DNA of 64,000 bases, taken from Candidatus Binatia bacterium. GTDB lineage: Bacteria > Desulfobacterota > Binatia > Bin18. Both the position numbers and the translations under genes were made by a program. Numbering within the stretch: the first letter of the stretch is position 1; the number at the start of each line of letters is the position of its first letter. Where the stretch lies: NCBI GenBank assembly GCA_951812575.1, contig OX638322.1, positions 3,972,501 to 4,036,500 on the forward strand, in the 5' to 3' direction. This document shows positions 26,026-34,350 of this stretch, in pieces. Below the pieces are notes generated by a model. It ran no database searches. It was not told where the DNA came from and saw only the letters and a program-made list of their open reading frames with translations.

Positions 26026-26562
26026 CTAGCGTAGGACTGAGAAATGGCCGCGCCGATTTCGCTGCCAGCATGATTCATTCGCGTCAGTACACTGGGGCAG
26101 TTCTTCCCCATAACTAATGACGGAGAGCCGCTCAGCAGGGACTCCTAACGTCATGAGATAATCCTGCGCGGCACGGGCCCGTTTTGCGCCAAGGGCGAGA
26201 TTGTACTCAGATGTTCCCCGCTCATCGCAGTGCCCTTCAATCTCTACCTTGGCCTCAGCATTGTTTTGCAGCCAGTCGGCATTCGCTTGCAGGGCTTGCC
26301 GCGCCTCTTCAGACAACTCAAACGAGTCATAGCTAAAGAAGACGTCTTGTAAGGGGCCGCCCTTCCCTTCCTGCTGGACACGCTCTTGGATGCGTTCGTC
26401 CTCTCCGATCCCAGTTTCATCCACCCTTGGCGCACCAGAGCCCGCACTCGGAGTGCTTCCATAGCTCATCTGCTGGGGAGATTGTTTCGGACATCCGATC
26501 AAGCCCAGAGAGAGCAGGAGGACACTGATCAGCCACCCACCACAGAATTTATTGTCACGCAT
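26026..26562 (-). CDS. pal: Peptidoglycan-associated lipoprotein
   Basis: Outer-membrane lipoprotein that binds peptidoglycan and TolB. The 178-aa precursor has a signal peptide ending in the lipobox LIGC (Cys at about 24), a short linker, and an OmpA-like domain with GHCDERGTSEYNLALGAKRA at about 110-130, which holds the diaminopimelate-contact Asp and Arg. Located between tolB and cpoB in the conserved order. Confidence 0.96.
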   Translation of the reverse strand: MRDNKFCGGWLISVLLLSLGLIGCPKQSPQQMSYGSTPSAGSGAPRVDETGIGEDERIQERVQQEGKGGPLQDVFFSYDSFELSEEARQALQANADWLQNNAEAKVEIEGHCDERGTSEYNLALGAKRARAAQDYLMTLGVPAERLSVISYGEELPQCTDANESCWQRNRRGHFSVLR

Positions 26563-26593
26563 TCTTCACCATTTTTCCTCGTCCCACGCGTGC

Positions 26594-27895
26594 CTATGGA
26601 AGGCGTGGTGACCACGCCGGACTAGTATCATTTCCACTTCCCCCGGTCAATTGCTGTATACTCTGACCGTCTCGACTCACCAGATAGAGTCGCCCTCGTC
26701 GGGTCACAGCAAGATAGCGCCCGTCTGGCGACCACGAGGGGTGCTCACCACGGACGACATGCGTGGCTTCTCCACCGTTCGGGTCGATCGCCATCACCCG
26801 AAATCCGCCTGAGCGAGACGTATAGGCGATCCGGTCTCCTTTTGGCGACCAGGCGGGATCAGTATTATAGGCGCTCTGAAACGTAATCCGTTTGGACTGT
26901 CCGGTCTCGATGTCCATCACATAAATCTGGGGGCTGCCACTCCGGCTCGAACAAAACGCCAGTTGGCGCCCGTCTGGCGACCAGGCGGGAGAAACGTCGA
27001 TGCCACTGTGGTAGGTTAAACGACGAATTAACCGACCTTGGGACGAGAGCAAGAAAATATCGGCGTTGCCGTTCTGATCGAGACTGACAGCGATACGGGT
27101 GCCGTCCGGCGACCAGCTTGCTCCATAGGCAGTACGGGCGTCGAGCCGTGCCGACCGCCCAGTCGCCAAATCGAGCTTAAACGAATGGGGGCCACCCTGC
27201 CTGTACGAAATAAACAAGAGTTCTGCCCCGGTTGGACTCCAGCTCGGTCCGAGGCTCAGCGTCCTGTCCTGCGTGACCCGGCGCACTTCGCTTCCACTCA
27301 GGTCGGTCACATAGACTTCCTTGACCCGCCCATCAACACGATTCGAGATGAAAGCGATCTTTGAATTAAAAGGGCCTTCTTCGCCGGTCAGGAAGAGCAT
27401 GATCTGGTCGGCAAAGCGATGCGCCATGCGGCGCACGTCACGTTTATGTCCGATATACCGTCTGCCGCCAAGCTGTTTTTGCTGAGTCACATCAAACAGG
27501 CGCGCCTCGATCGTCAACCGTTCCCCGTTCAGCCAAAAACCGCCTTTGACCAGGGCCAATGTGTCCAGGACAGACCAGTTCTGAAAATTAATGCGGTCGA
27601 GCACAAACCCCTCCGGCCCCTCGATATACGCGCGCCGGTCGAGCACACGGAAAAGACCGGAGAGGGTGAGATCCCTGGCAATAGTACTGGCAAAGGTTTC
27701 CCCGATTTGTCGCTCGGCGTGGGAGTCCGGGTTCGACAGGGGCGAAAGGGCAATCGGAACTCCCGCCCCGCCGGGTTTTGGCACTTCAATACGTATTTGT
27801 GCAGGAGCCGGCGGAGCAAAGACAACAAGTGCAGCAATTATCGTCAGCAGCACCTCCAGTCGAGTCATCCGCAGCCGCGGTCCTCCCCGGCTCAT
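26594..27895 (-). CDS. tolB: Tol-Pal system beta-propeller protein TolB
   Basis: Periplasmic protein that contacts Pal and colicin/TolA partners. The 433-aa form starts at the ATG at 27895, 16 bases after the upstream gene. A signal peptide (about 10-33, cut after PAQ) leads to an N-terminal alpha/beta domain and a six-bladed propeller with repeated PxWSPDGxxxAF/Y motifs (six clear WSP copies). A longer frame to 27976 overlaps the TonB-like gene and is unlikely. Confidence 0.95.
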   Translation of the reverse strand: MSRGGPRLRMTRLEVLLTIIAALVVFAPPAPAQIRIEVPKPGGAGVPIALSPLSNPDSHAERQIGETFASTIARDLTLSGLFRVLDRRAYIEGPEGFVLDRINFQNWSVLDTLALVKGGFWLNGERLTIEARLFDVTQQKQLGGRRYIGHKRDVRRMAHRFADQIMLFLTGEEGPFNSKIAFISNRVDGRVKEVYVTDLSGSEVRRVTQDRTLSLGPSWSPTGAELLFISYRQGGPHSFKLDLATGRSARLDARTAYGASWSPDGTRIAVSLDQNGNADIFLLSSQGRLIRRLTYHSGIDVSPAWSPDGRQLAFCSSRSGSPQIYVMDIETGQSKRITFQSAYNTDPAWSPKGDRIAYTSRSGGFRVMAIDPNGGEATHVVRGEHPSWSPDGRYLAVTRRGRLYLVSRDGQSIQQLTGGSGNDTSPAWSPRLP

Positions 27896-27911
27896 GTCAC
27901 TCGCTCCGAAC

Positions 27912-28859
27912 CTACTGCGATCGAGCGCGCCGCGTCTCGCCAAAAACCACCTCAATCTTTTGCCGGGTAAATTCACTTCGGTAGGCCTCTGGGGGGGGAG
28001 GAAGCGGATTGGCCTTTCTCACCGCGCGTATTGCGGATTCATCGAAAACAATATCACCGGACCGTTCGGCCAGCTCCACCCCGACAACCTCGCCATTGGC
28101 CAGGATACCGAACCGCACCACTGCCGTGAGACCGGGCTTGGGCTCAGCGACGATCCAACTTTGCTTCACCCGCTGCTTCACCTCCTGGGTGTAGAGGATA
28201 AAGGGGAGTCCGCGCAGCGCATCACCGCCGCCCTGCCCCTCGGACGCCCTACTTGGAGGGGGCTCGGCCTGCAGCCGCTGCCGAACCCTTTCCAGGGCCG
28301 CCACGATCTGCTGCTCGCGATCCTCGGCGCTCGGGCCTCGCTCCTCGGGCTCTTTGGGCGGCTGCGGTTCTTTGGCTCGCTCGGGTTTTTGGGCCGGCGC
28401 TTTTTTTGGCTGCGGTTTCTTCTTCGCAGCGATGTTCACCGGCTTTTTCTCTTCAGGCTTGGCTACCTTGGGTTTCTTTTCTACTTTTTTTTCTCTTTTT
28501 GGTTTCCTGGCCTCGACTTTTGGCTTCTTGGACTCAACCTTCGGCTTCTTGGTCTCGACTTTTAGCTTCTTGGATTCGACCTTCGGCTTCTCGGTCTCCA
28601 CCTTCGGCGGCTGCGGCCTGGGGGCGGGCGGAGGTGCGGGGGCGGGCTCCAAGGCAGCCGGAGCAACCAGAGAGACGGTATAGCTTTGGGACGTCCGGGG
28701 CTTTGAGCGGGAAGGATCGGCCGCAGAGACCAGGGCCAGGAGGAGCACGGCGTGGAGCAGCCCGGAAAGCATTACCATCCGACCGAGCCGCTTATCCTTG
28801 GGCGGTACGCTGGGCGATGCCTTACGCGGGCTCGGCCTTTTTTGGTTTTTTTCGCTCAC
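27912..28859 (-). CDS. TolA-position energy transducer with TonB C-terminal domain
   Basis: Spans the periplasm and transmits proton-motive force from TolQR. The 315-aa protein has a cytoplasmic basic leader, one membrane segment (about 28-46), a Pro-rich stretch, a Lys/Glu-rich rod (84-175) that includes six heptads of the KPKVExK type, and a C-terminal TonB/TolA-like domain (about 215-307: QRVKQSWIV ... VVRFGILANGEV ... SAIRAVRKANPLPPPP). The start is GTG, following tolR by three bases. It occupies the tolA slot, but its C-terminal domain reads like TonB, as in many deltaproteobacteria. Confidence 0.88.
   Translation of the reverse strand: MSEKNQKRPSPRKASPSVPPKDKRLGRMVMLSGLLHAVLLLALVSAADPSRSKPRTSQSYTVSLVAPAALEPAPAPPPAPRPQPPKVETEKPKVESKKLKVETKKPKVESKKPKVEARKPKREKKVEKKPKVAKPEEKKPVNIAAKKKPQPKKAPAQKPERAKEPQPPKEPEERGPSAEDREQQIVAALERVRQRLQAEPPPSRASEGQGGGDALRGLPFILYTQEVKQRVKQSWIVAEPKPGLTAVVRFGILANGEVVGVELAERSGDIVFDESAIRAVRKANPLPPPPEAYRSEFTRQKIEVVFGETRRARSQ
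28485..28610. repeat. 21-bp tandem repeats (six heptads) in the TonB/TolA-like gene
   Basis: Six imperfect 21-base units encode PPKVETE, KPKVESK, KLKVETK, KPKVESK, KPKVEAR and KPKREKK (residues 84-125). The period is visible at DNA level as recurring GGCTTCTTGG blocks. Such repeats can expand or contract and would alter the length of the periplasm-spanning rod. Confidence 0.85.
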
Positions 28860-28862
28860 GGT

Positions 28863-29303
28863 TCAGGCTTGGTTTTGTTGTTGTGTGGAGTCCGATTCCG
28901 GCAGTGGCTCGGTCACCATGCCTAGCTTGGTTATACCTGCGCCCCGTATTGCCGCCATGACCGCAACAACCCTGCCATACGCCACGTCTTTATCCGCTCG
29001 GAGATAAACGGTCCGATCTGCCCGCAGCTTCACAATGGCGGTCAGTTTTTCATCCAGGGCGACAAGATCAAGGGGAGTATCGTTCAGGTGGACACGCCCC
29101 TCCCCATCTATCGCCACAACCAACTGTTCCTCCGTATCAGAGACAAGGGCTCCGGCCTCTACAGCGGGCAACTCGACGTTGACGCCTTGCTGCAGGATAG
29201 GCGCAGTCACCATAAAGATGACCAACAGGACCAACATCACATCAACGAAAGGGGTCACATTGATATGCGAGATGCTGCCTTCATCGTACTGCTCAAAAGC
29301 CAT
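28863..29303 (-). CDS. tolR: Biopolymer transport protein TolR/ExbD
   Basis: Inner-membrane component of the Tol proton channel. The 146-aa protein has one membrane segment (about 18-38) with the functional Asp in TPFVDVMLVLLVIF, followed by a periplasmic domain with YLRADKDVAYGRVVAVM. It lies between tolQ and the TolA/TonB gene, with gaps of 18 and 3 bases. Confidence 0.95.
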   Translation of the reverse strand: MAFEQYDEGSISHINVTPFVDVMLVLLVIFMVTAPILQQGVNVELPAVEAGALVSDTEEQLVVAIDGEGRVHLNDTPLDLVALDEKLTAIVKLRADRTVYLRADKDVAYGRVVAVMAAIRGAGITKLGMVTEPLPESDSTQQQNQA

Positions 29304-29321
29304 GGTCTGGCATCCCTTCGT

Positions 29322-30068
29322 TTAGAGAAAGTGACGTTCGGCAATATTGAGGAATTCAGCCGAGAAATTCTCCATGTCGGTTGCAAGGACTCGGACCTTT
29401 CGACTGAAGTGATTATACGCCATAACCGAGGGAATCGCAGCGGCCAGCCCGAGCGCGGTTGCAATCAGCGCCTCAGCAATACCGGGCGCAACGGCTTGAA
29501 TGGTCGAGGTCCGAGTCAGGCTCAAGCCCCGGAAGGCATTCATAATACCCCAGACCGTTCCGAAGAGACCAATAAATGGCGCGGTACTGGCCGTTGTGGC
29601 CAAGAAAGTCAGGGCACGCTCCAAACGGGTCACCTGCTCGCGCACGGCCCGGCGCATAGCGCGCTCGATATTATCAATCCCGCCCTCTTCCGGAATGGTC
29701 AGCGGAACGGGCTCGGCGGGCGCTTCAGGCGGCTTCCTCGTCCGGGTGAGCCGCATGAGTTCTTGATAGCCCGCTCGAAAGACCTGGGCGAGTGGACTCT
29801 CTTTCATTTCGAGGGCCGCAGTGTGAATCGCGGGGAGATTCTTGGTTTCCCAAAATATCGTGGTAAAGCGCTCAGACTCCCGCCGAGCTTGACGCAGCTG
29901 GCGGAATTTATAGAGCATGATGCCCCAGCTTACGATGGAGAAGCCCAAGAGGATATAGAGGACGGCCAGGACCACCGGTCCTGAGCCGATTACCATATCG
30001 ATAATGCTGAGGGACTGCCGAAACGGAACGTCGGCTTGAATCGCAAAACGCCCAAGAAAACCATCCAT
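29322..30068 (-). CDS. tolQ: MotA/TolQ/ExbB proton channel family protein TolQ
   Basis: Forms the pentameric stator of the Tol motor. The 248-aa form (ATG at 30068, preceded by GGGGAGTGG) has three membrane segments: about 28-48, then after a large cytoplasmic loop about 150-175 (LATTASTAPFIGLFGTVWGIM, the family signature split here for length) and about 195-220. First gene of tolQ-tolR-tonB/tolA-tolB-pal-cpoB. The region upstream is shared with the divergent gap gene. Confidence 0.95.
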   Translation of the reverse strand: MDGFLGRFAIQADVPFRQSLSIIDMVIGSGPVVLAVLYILLGFSIVSWGIMLYKFRQLRQARRESERFTTIFWETKNLPAIHTAALEMKESPLAQVFRAGYQELMRLTRTRKPPEAPAEPVPLTIPEEGGIDNIERAMRRAVREQVTRLERALTFLATTASTAPFIGLFGTVWGIMNAFRGLSLTRTSTIQAVAPGIAEALIATALGLAAAIPSVMAYNHFSRKVRVLATDMENFSAEFLNIAERHFL

Positions 30069-30107
30069 AATCCACTCCCCACCCTCCACGCACACCGGTT
30101 GGCACAT

Positions 30108-30299
30108 ATTGGGGGCTTCGTTCCTACCGCGACCGGGGAAGCTTCAAATCAATCATCATTGATTGGTAGGACTAATACATGAAGAGAATCGAGTCAATCG
30201 TTTTCCTGGGGTTAGCCACTTTGACATGACGGGCTTTCACCGGGCGCGAAAGTATGAAAGAAGACTTGGCGAAGTCACTACCAGACAAAAGAGGCGACC
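30108..30299. promoter_or_regulatory. Divergent control region between tolQ and gap
   Basis: This intergenic region should hold promoters for both the tol operon and gap. It contains nested inverted repeats: AATCAAT / ATTGATT at 30147-30164 around a 4-base loop, and CCTACC (30123-30128) / GGTAGG (30165-30170), resembling an operator. An exact TTGACA occurs at about 30222 on the plus strand, but no -10 hexamer lies at 16-18 bases, so no promoter is assigned. Confidence 0.4.
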
Positions 30300-31307
30300 A
30301 TGGCGATACGTGTAGGAATCAATGGATTTGGCCGTATTGGACGCAATGTTTTTCGTGCCAGTCTCAACGAACCCAAACTTGAGTTTGTTGCCATTAATGA
30401 CATAACAGATGCCAAAACCCTGGCACATTTGTTACGCTATGACTCTGTCCACGGTCAACTTGACGCCGATATTATTGCCGAAGACAACGCCTTGATCGTC
30501 AATGGCAAAAGGATTGAGATCATCCAAGAGCGTGATCCGGGCAAGCTGCCCTGGGGAAGTCTTGGCGTCGATATTGCTCTTGAATCAACCGGCCTGTTCA
30601 CCGCCCGCGAACAGGCCAGCCTGCATCTGTCAGCCGGTGCCAAAAAGGTCATTATTTCTGCGCCGGCGAAAAATCCTGACCTTACCGTCTGCTACGGCGT
30701 CAACCATACGAATTACGACCCGGTCTCCCATCATATCATCTCGAACGCGTCGTGTACGACCAATTGTCTCTCTCCCGTGGCCAAAGTCCTGCACGAAGCT
30801 TTTGGTATCACGCGGGGCCTGATGACGACGGTCCACGCCTACACCAACGACCAGCGCATCCTGGACCTGCCCCACTCGGACATTCGTAGGGCAAGAGCGG
30901 CTGCGCAGTCGATGATTCCGACCTCGACCGGCGCGGCCCGCGCCGTGGGCGAAGTGCTCCCGGAACTCAAGGGGAAACTCGACGGCATGGCGGTCCGGGT
31001 CCCCACCGCGAATGTCTCGGTCGTTGATCTGGTCGCCGAACTCGGCAAAACCGTCTCGGCAGACGCGGTCAACGAGGCCATGCGCACCGCAGCCGAAGGT
31101 CCGCTCAAGGGCGTATTGCAATACTGCGAGGAAGAGTTGGTCTCGGTTGATTTCAACGGGAATCCCCATTCGTCGATTTTTGACTCGGCCCTCACCAAAG
31201 TCATGGACGACAATTTTGTGAAAGTCCTCTCCTGGTACGATAATGAATGGGGCTTCTCCAATCGGATGCGCGATATGACCCTGTTCATTGGGAACCAACT
31301 CGGATAA
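30300..31307 (+). CDS. gap: Glyceraldehyde-3-phosphate dehydrogenase
   Basis: NAD-dependent glycolytic enzyme. The 335-aa protein has GINGFGRIGRNVFRA at the N terminus and catalytic NASCTTNCLSP with Cys at about 152, plus SWYDNEWGFSNRM near the end, all at full length. AGAGGCGA precedes the ATG. It is followed within five bases by tpiA; phosphoglycerate kinase, which usually stands between them, is absent from this locus. Confidence 0.97.
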   Translation: MAIRVGINGFGRIGRNVFRASLNEPKLEFVAINDITDAKTLAHLLRYDSVHGQLDADIIAEDNALIVNGKRIEIIQERDPGKLPWGSLGVDIALESTGLFTAREQASLHLSAGAKKVIISAPAKNPDLTVCYGVNHTNYDPVSHHIISNASCTTNCLSPVAKVLHEAFGITRGLMTTVHAYTNDQRILDLPHSDIRRARAAAQSMIPTSTGAARAVGEVLPELKGKLDGMAVRVPTANVSVVDLVAELGKTVSADAVNEAMRTAAEGPLKGVLQYCEEELVSVDFNGNPHSSIFDSALTKVMDDNFVKVLSWYDNEWGFSNRMRDMTLFIGNQLG

Positions 31308-31311
31308 TCCC

Positions 31312-32073
31312 ATGGCCACGCGGCTGCCCCTTATTGCCGGCAACTGGAAAATGCATAAGACGCCGGCGGAGACGGCTGAGTTGCTCTCGGCGCTGGTGAC
31401 GCGGCTGCCCGCGGCTCTTTCGGATCGGGAGGTTGTGGTCGCTCCGCCCTTTATCGCCCTGGAAACCGCGGCGAGAGCGCTACGCGGCAGCCCGATTCGT
31501 CTCTCGGCCCAGAACCTCCACGCCGAGACGCACGGCGCGTTCACCGGCGAGGTGTCCGGACCGATGCTCAAGGCAGTTGGCTGTCAGTACGTTATTATCG
31601 GGCATTCGGAACGCCGCCAGTATTGTGGGGAAACCGACGAACAGGTCGCCCAAAAAGTCAAAGCCGCTCAGCGTGACAGCTTGACCCCCATCGTGTGTGT
31701 GGGAGAGACCTTAGCCGAGCGCGAACGCGGCGACATGCTGAGTGTGATCTCACGGCAGATTCGGGCCGGTCTTGCGGGCCAGACCGCCCAAGCCATTGCC
31801 GCCCTCGTCCTGGCTTATGAGCCAATCTGGGCCATTGGTACGGGGAAGACGGCTTCGCCGGAACAGGCGCAGGAGGTCCATGCGGCCATCCGGCATACGC
31901 TTGTCGAACTCGCCGGTCAGTCAAGTGCGGCTGCGGTTCGTATCGTGTATGGCGGCAGCGTCAAGCCGGACAACGTCGATGGACTGCTGGCCCAGCCCGA
32001 CATTGACGGCGCCTTGGTCGGTGGGGCCAGCTTGCAAGCGGACTCGTTTGCCCGTATCGTTCACTTTGAGTAG
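31312..32073 (+). CDS. tpiA: Triosephosphate isomerase
   Basis: Interconverts dihydroxyacetone phosphate and glyceraldehyde-3-phosphate. The 253-aa form begins at the ATG at 31312 with LIAGNWKMHKT (catalytic Lys), has IIGHSERR (catalytic His) and the signature YEPIWAIGTGKTAS (catalytic Glu and flexible loop), and the phosphate-binding VYGGSVKPDN. It is tightly packed between gap and secG. Confidence 0.97.
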   Translation: MATRLPLIAGNWKMHKTPAETAELLSALVTRLPAALSDREVVVAPPFIALETAARALRGSPIRLSAQNLHAETHGAFTGEVSGPMLKAVGCQYVIIGHSERRQYCGETDEQVAQKVKAAQRDSLTPIVCVGETLAERERGDMLSVISRQIRAGLAGQTAQAIAALVLAYEPIWAIGTGKTASPEQAQEVHAAIRHTLVELAGQSSAAAVRIVYGGSVKPDNVDGLLAQPDIDGALVGGASLQADSFARIVHFE

Positions 32074-32084
32074 GACACACTCTC

Positions 32085-32555
32085 ATGATGTATACCGCCC
32101 TGATTGGCCTACATGTTTTCGCCTGTATTTTTCTGATTGCGGTCGTGCTTTTACAAACCGGCAAAGGTGCTGACATGGGAGCCGTGTTCGGCGGTGGCTC
32201 GAGTGAAACCGTCTTTGGCAGTTCCGGGGCTGGCAATTTTCTGACAAAGCTGACTACCGGCATCGCCATCCTCTTTATGTTGACCTCGTTGGTCATGACC
32301 TATGGGATCGCGCGTCAAACAGCACAAAGTTTGTTCGACGACGTTCCCGCCCCGGCTGTCCCCCAAGAGGCCACCGACGGAATACCCCCGGCTGACACAA
32401 CCGCAGGCCAGGTCTCAGACACCCAATCCGCCGCCCCTCCGCTGACTGAGACTGAAACAGGAGCGGACGCGGAGCGCGGAGCGGAAGCCACCCCGGAGCC
32501 GGCAGCGCCGGCGGCATCCGAAAGCGAAGCGCCGGCGGCAACGCCGAGCAGTTAA
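32085..32555 (+). CDS. secG: Preprotein translocase subunit SecG
   Basis: Small subunit of the SecYEG channel. Residues 1-75 are typical: membrane segment 1 (about 3-22), the GKGADMGAVFGGGSSETVFGS glycine-rich loop (split signature), and membrane segment 2 (about 50-72). The remaining 80 residues form an Ala/Pro/Glu-rich, probably disordered tail that is absent from E. coli SecG but common in delta-like lineages. The tpiA-secG adjacency is conserved in many bacteria. Confidence 0.93.
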   Translation: MMYTALIGLHVFACIFLIAVVLLQTGKGADMGAVFGGGSSETVFGSSGAGNFLTKLTTGIAILFMLTSLVMTYGIARQTAQSLFDDVPAPAVPQEATDGIPPADTTAGQVSDTQSAAPPLTETETGADAERGAEATPEPAAPAASESEAPAATPSS

Positions 32556-32689
32556 TCCTTGAGAGGGTTGGGTTGAACCCGTGTGCGCTACGCAGAGTCT
32601 CAGGCAAGGGCGAGCTGACCCAAGCCGTCCGACACTGACTCGACTCGGTCTTATCTGATCTTGCAACAGTAGCCACACAGGAGCAACGT

Positions 32690-34096
32690 ATGTCTCATAC
32701 TCACGCGGTCGTCATTGGTGGCAGCATGGCCGGCTTGTGCACCGCCCGCATACTCAGCTCTCATTGCGACCGGGTCACCGTCCTGGACCGGGACACCTGT
32801 CCCGCCGGCGCGCGGGAACGGGCCGGGGTGCCGCAGAGCCGCCACGTTCATGCCTTGCTCGTGCGCGGACGGCGAGAGCTCAACCGTCTCTTTCCAGGCT
32901 TCGACACCCTGATGCTTGAGCGTGGGGCGCATGAGATTGACTTTGGAAACGACTTTGCCATCCTCCGGGACTGGGGCTGGGAACGCCGTCGCCCCACCGG
33001 CATGTTGACGCTGTTCGCCAGTCGTAATCTCATTGAATCAACCGTCCGCGAGTTGTTCGGCAAGCTGCCCAATGTTGAGATCCGCGAGCAAACGCGGGTG
33101 ACCGGCCTGAGCATGGCTGCCACCGGCCCTCCGCGCATTAATACCGTGCATCTCGTACCGCGCGACGCAGATGAACCCACCTCGATTCGGGCCGACCTGG
33201 TCGTTGACGCCAGTGGTCGAGCGTCGAAAGCGCCGAACTGGCTCCAGGAACTCGGCATTCCACCTCCGCCTGAGACTATTGTGGACGCGCATACCGGCTA
33301 TAGTTCGCGTTGGTATCAAGCGCCAGACCACCTCCCCAAGGACTGGTGGTGGAAGGGCGTTTGGCTCGACCTCAAACTGCCGGAGCACCCCCTGGCCGGC
33401 GTGCTCTTCCCGGTCGAACGTAACCGCTGGATTGTCACCCTGGCAGGAGTCTCCAAACACTATCCGCCCAAGGACGAGAAGGAATTTACAGCAGCGCTCT
33501 CGCAGCTGCGCTCTCCGGTCGTGGCCGACGCGGTACGTCTCGCCGAGCCTATCTCTTCGGTCTATGCCTACCGGAAAATGGCGAACCGATTCCGCCGGTA
33601 TGAAAAATGGAAAACACGCGTGGACGGCTTTATTGCCGTAGGCGATTCCACCTGCGCGTTTAATCCGGTGTATGGACAAGGTATGACAACCGGCACCCTC
33701 TCGGCTGGCGCGCTGGACGAGTGTCTCACAAAATACGGTCCGACGCATCCGGATCTGTCGCGGCATTTCTTTAAAGCCCAGGCCGGAGTTCAGGCCGCCC
33801 CGTGGGGTCTCGCAACCGGGGCCGACTTTAGCTTGCCGACAACGGAAGGCGAGCGTCCAAAAGGCGCACGTCTTGTTGGCCCCTATATGAATGCCCTCTT
33901 CATGGCCGCTATCGAAGACATGACCCTCCGGCGTCACGTCGGGGAAGTCCTGCAGATGCTCAAGCCACCCTCCAGCTTCTTTACGCCGGCGGTTATGGGA
34001 CGGGTTGCCAAAGGCACGTTCCGGCGGTGGCGGCGGCATCAATCCGAGCAGCCCGCTCCTCCGGCCATGCCACCAACACCAATGCCTGTGGTCTAG
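32690..34096 (+). CDS. FAD-dependent monooxygenase/epoxidase-like oxidoreductase (LasC-like)
   Basis: A 468-aa flavoprotein of the p-hydroxybenzoate-hydroxylase superfamily. It has the dinucleotide motif VVIGGSMAGLCTAR at the N terminus, the substrate-region DASGRASKAP, and the second FAD motif FIAVGDSTCAFNPVYGQGMT at about 315-335. The combination GGSMAG plus NPVYGQGMT fits the group containing polyether epoxidases and geranylgeranyl-reductase relatives. A Pro-rich tail ends the protein. It stands alone between secG and tRNA-Leu, with a GGAGC site before the ATG. The substrate is unknown; a lipid or polyene is plausible from the family. Confidence 0.8.
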   Translation: MSHTHAVVIGGSMAGLCTARILSSHCDRVTVLDRDTCPAGARERAGVPQSRHVHALLVRGRRELNRLFPGFDTLMLERGAHEIDFGNDFAILRDWGWERRRPTGMLTLFASRNLIESTVRELFGKLPNVEIREQTRVTGLSMAATGPPRINTVHLVPRDADEPTSIRADLVVDASGRASKAPNWLQELGIPPPPETIVDAHTGYSSRWYQAPDHLPKDWWWKGVWLDLKLPEHPLAGVLFPVERNRWIVTLAGVSKHYPPKDEKEFTAALSQLRSPVVADAVRLAEPISSVYAYRKMANRFRRYEKWKTRVDGFIAVGDSTCAFNPVYGQGMTTGTLSAGALDECLTKYGPTHPDLSRHFFKAQAGVQAAPWGLATGADFSLPTTEGERPKGARLVGPYMNALFMAAIEDMTLRRHVGEVLQMLKPPSSFFTPAVMGRVAKGTFRRWRRHQSEQPAPPAMPPTPMPVV

Positions 34097-34194
34097 GGGA
34101 TACCCGCGTCCCCTTGCCCCCCTAGACCAGCTCAAAAGAGCGCGGTATTATCCTCCGTCCGCATTTATCTTTATGGTGAAAGTGTCCTATTTTC

Positions 34195-34278
34195 GCGAGG
34201 ATGGCGGAACTGGTAGACGCGCTAGTTTGAGGGACTAGTGGGGTAACACCCGTGGGGGTTCAAGTCCCCCTCCTCGCA
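34195..34278 (+). tRNA. tRNA-Leu (anticodon GAG)
   Basis: The acceptor stem GCGAGGA pairs with TCCTCGC, followed by discriminator A. The D-arm is GCG/CGC, the anticodon stem CTAGT/ACTAG has loop TTGAGGG with anticodon GAG, a long class II variable arm follows, and the T-arm GGGGG-TTCAAGT-CCCCC is perfect. CCA is not encoded. Confidence 0.95.
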
Positions 34279-34303
34279 GGCAGGACTCCCCGCCTGCTTT
34301 TTT
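34276..34303 (+). terminator. Intrinsic terminator after tRNA-Leu
   Basis: GCAGGC (34276-34281) pairs with GCCTGC (34292-34297) across a 10-base loop and is followed directly by TTTTTT. The first arm begins inside the last bases of the tRNA acceptor end. Confidence 0.8.
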
Positions 34304-34350
34304 ATCTGCACGCCTCCTGCCCAGGTATTCCTTGACTCCCCTCCGGGGGT

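Noticed and set aside
27591..28565. Plus-strand frame of 324 codons opposite tolB and the TonB-like gene
   Set aside because: Low-complexity leucine/phenylalanine repeats simply mirror the lysine/glutamate heptads on the coding strand.
30222..30262. TTGACA upstream of gap as a sigma70 promoter
   Set aside because: No -10 hexamer at 16-18 bases; the nearest TATGAA is 26 bases away.
30630..31571. Minus-strand frame opposite gap and tpiA
   Set aside because: Both plus-strand genes carry complete catalytic motifs; the antisense peptide has none.
33038..34135. Minus-strand frame of 365 codons opposite the FAD monooxygenase
   Set aside because: Shadow of a GC-rich gene; no start signal or motif.
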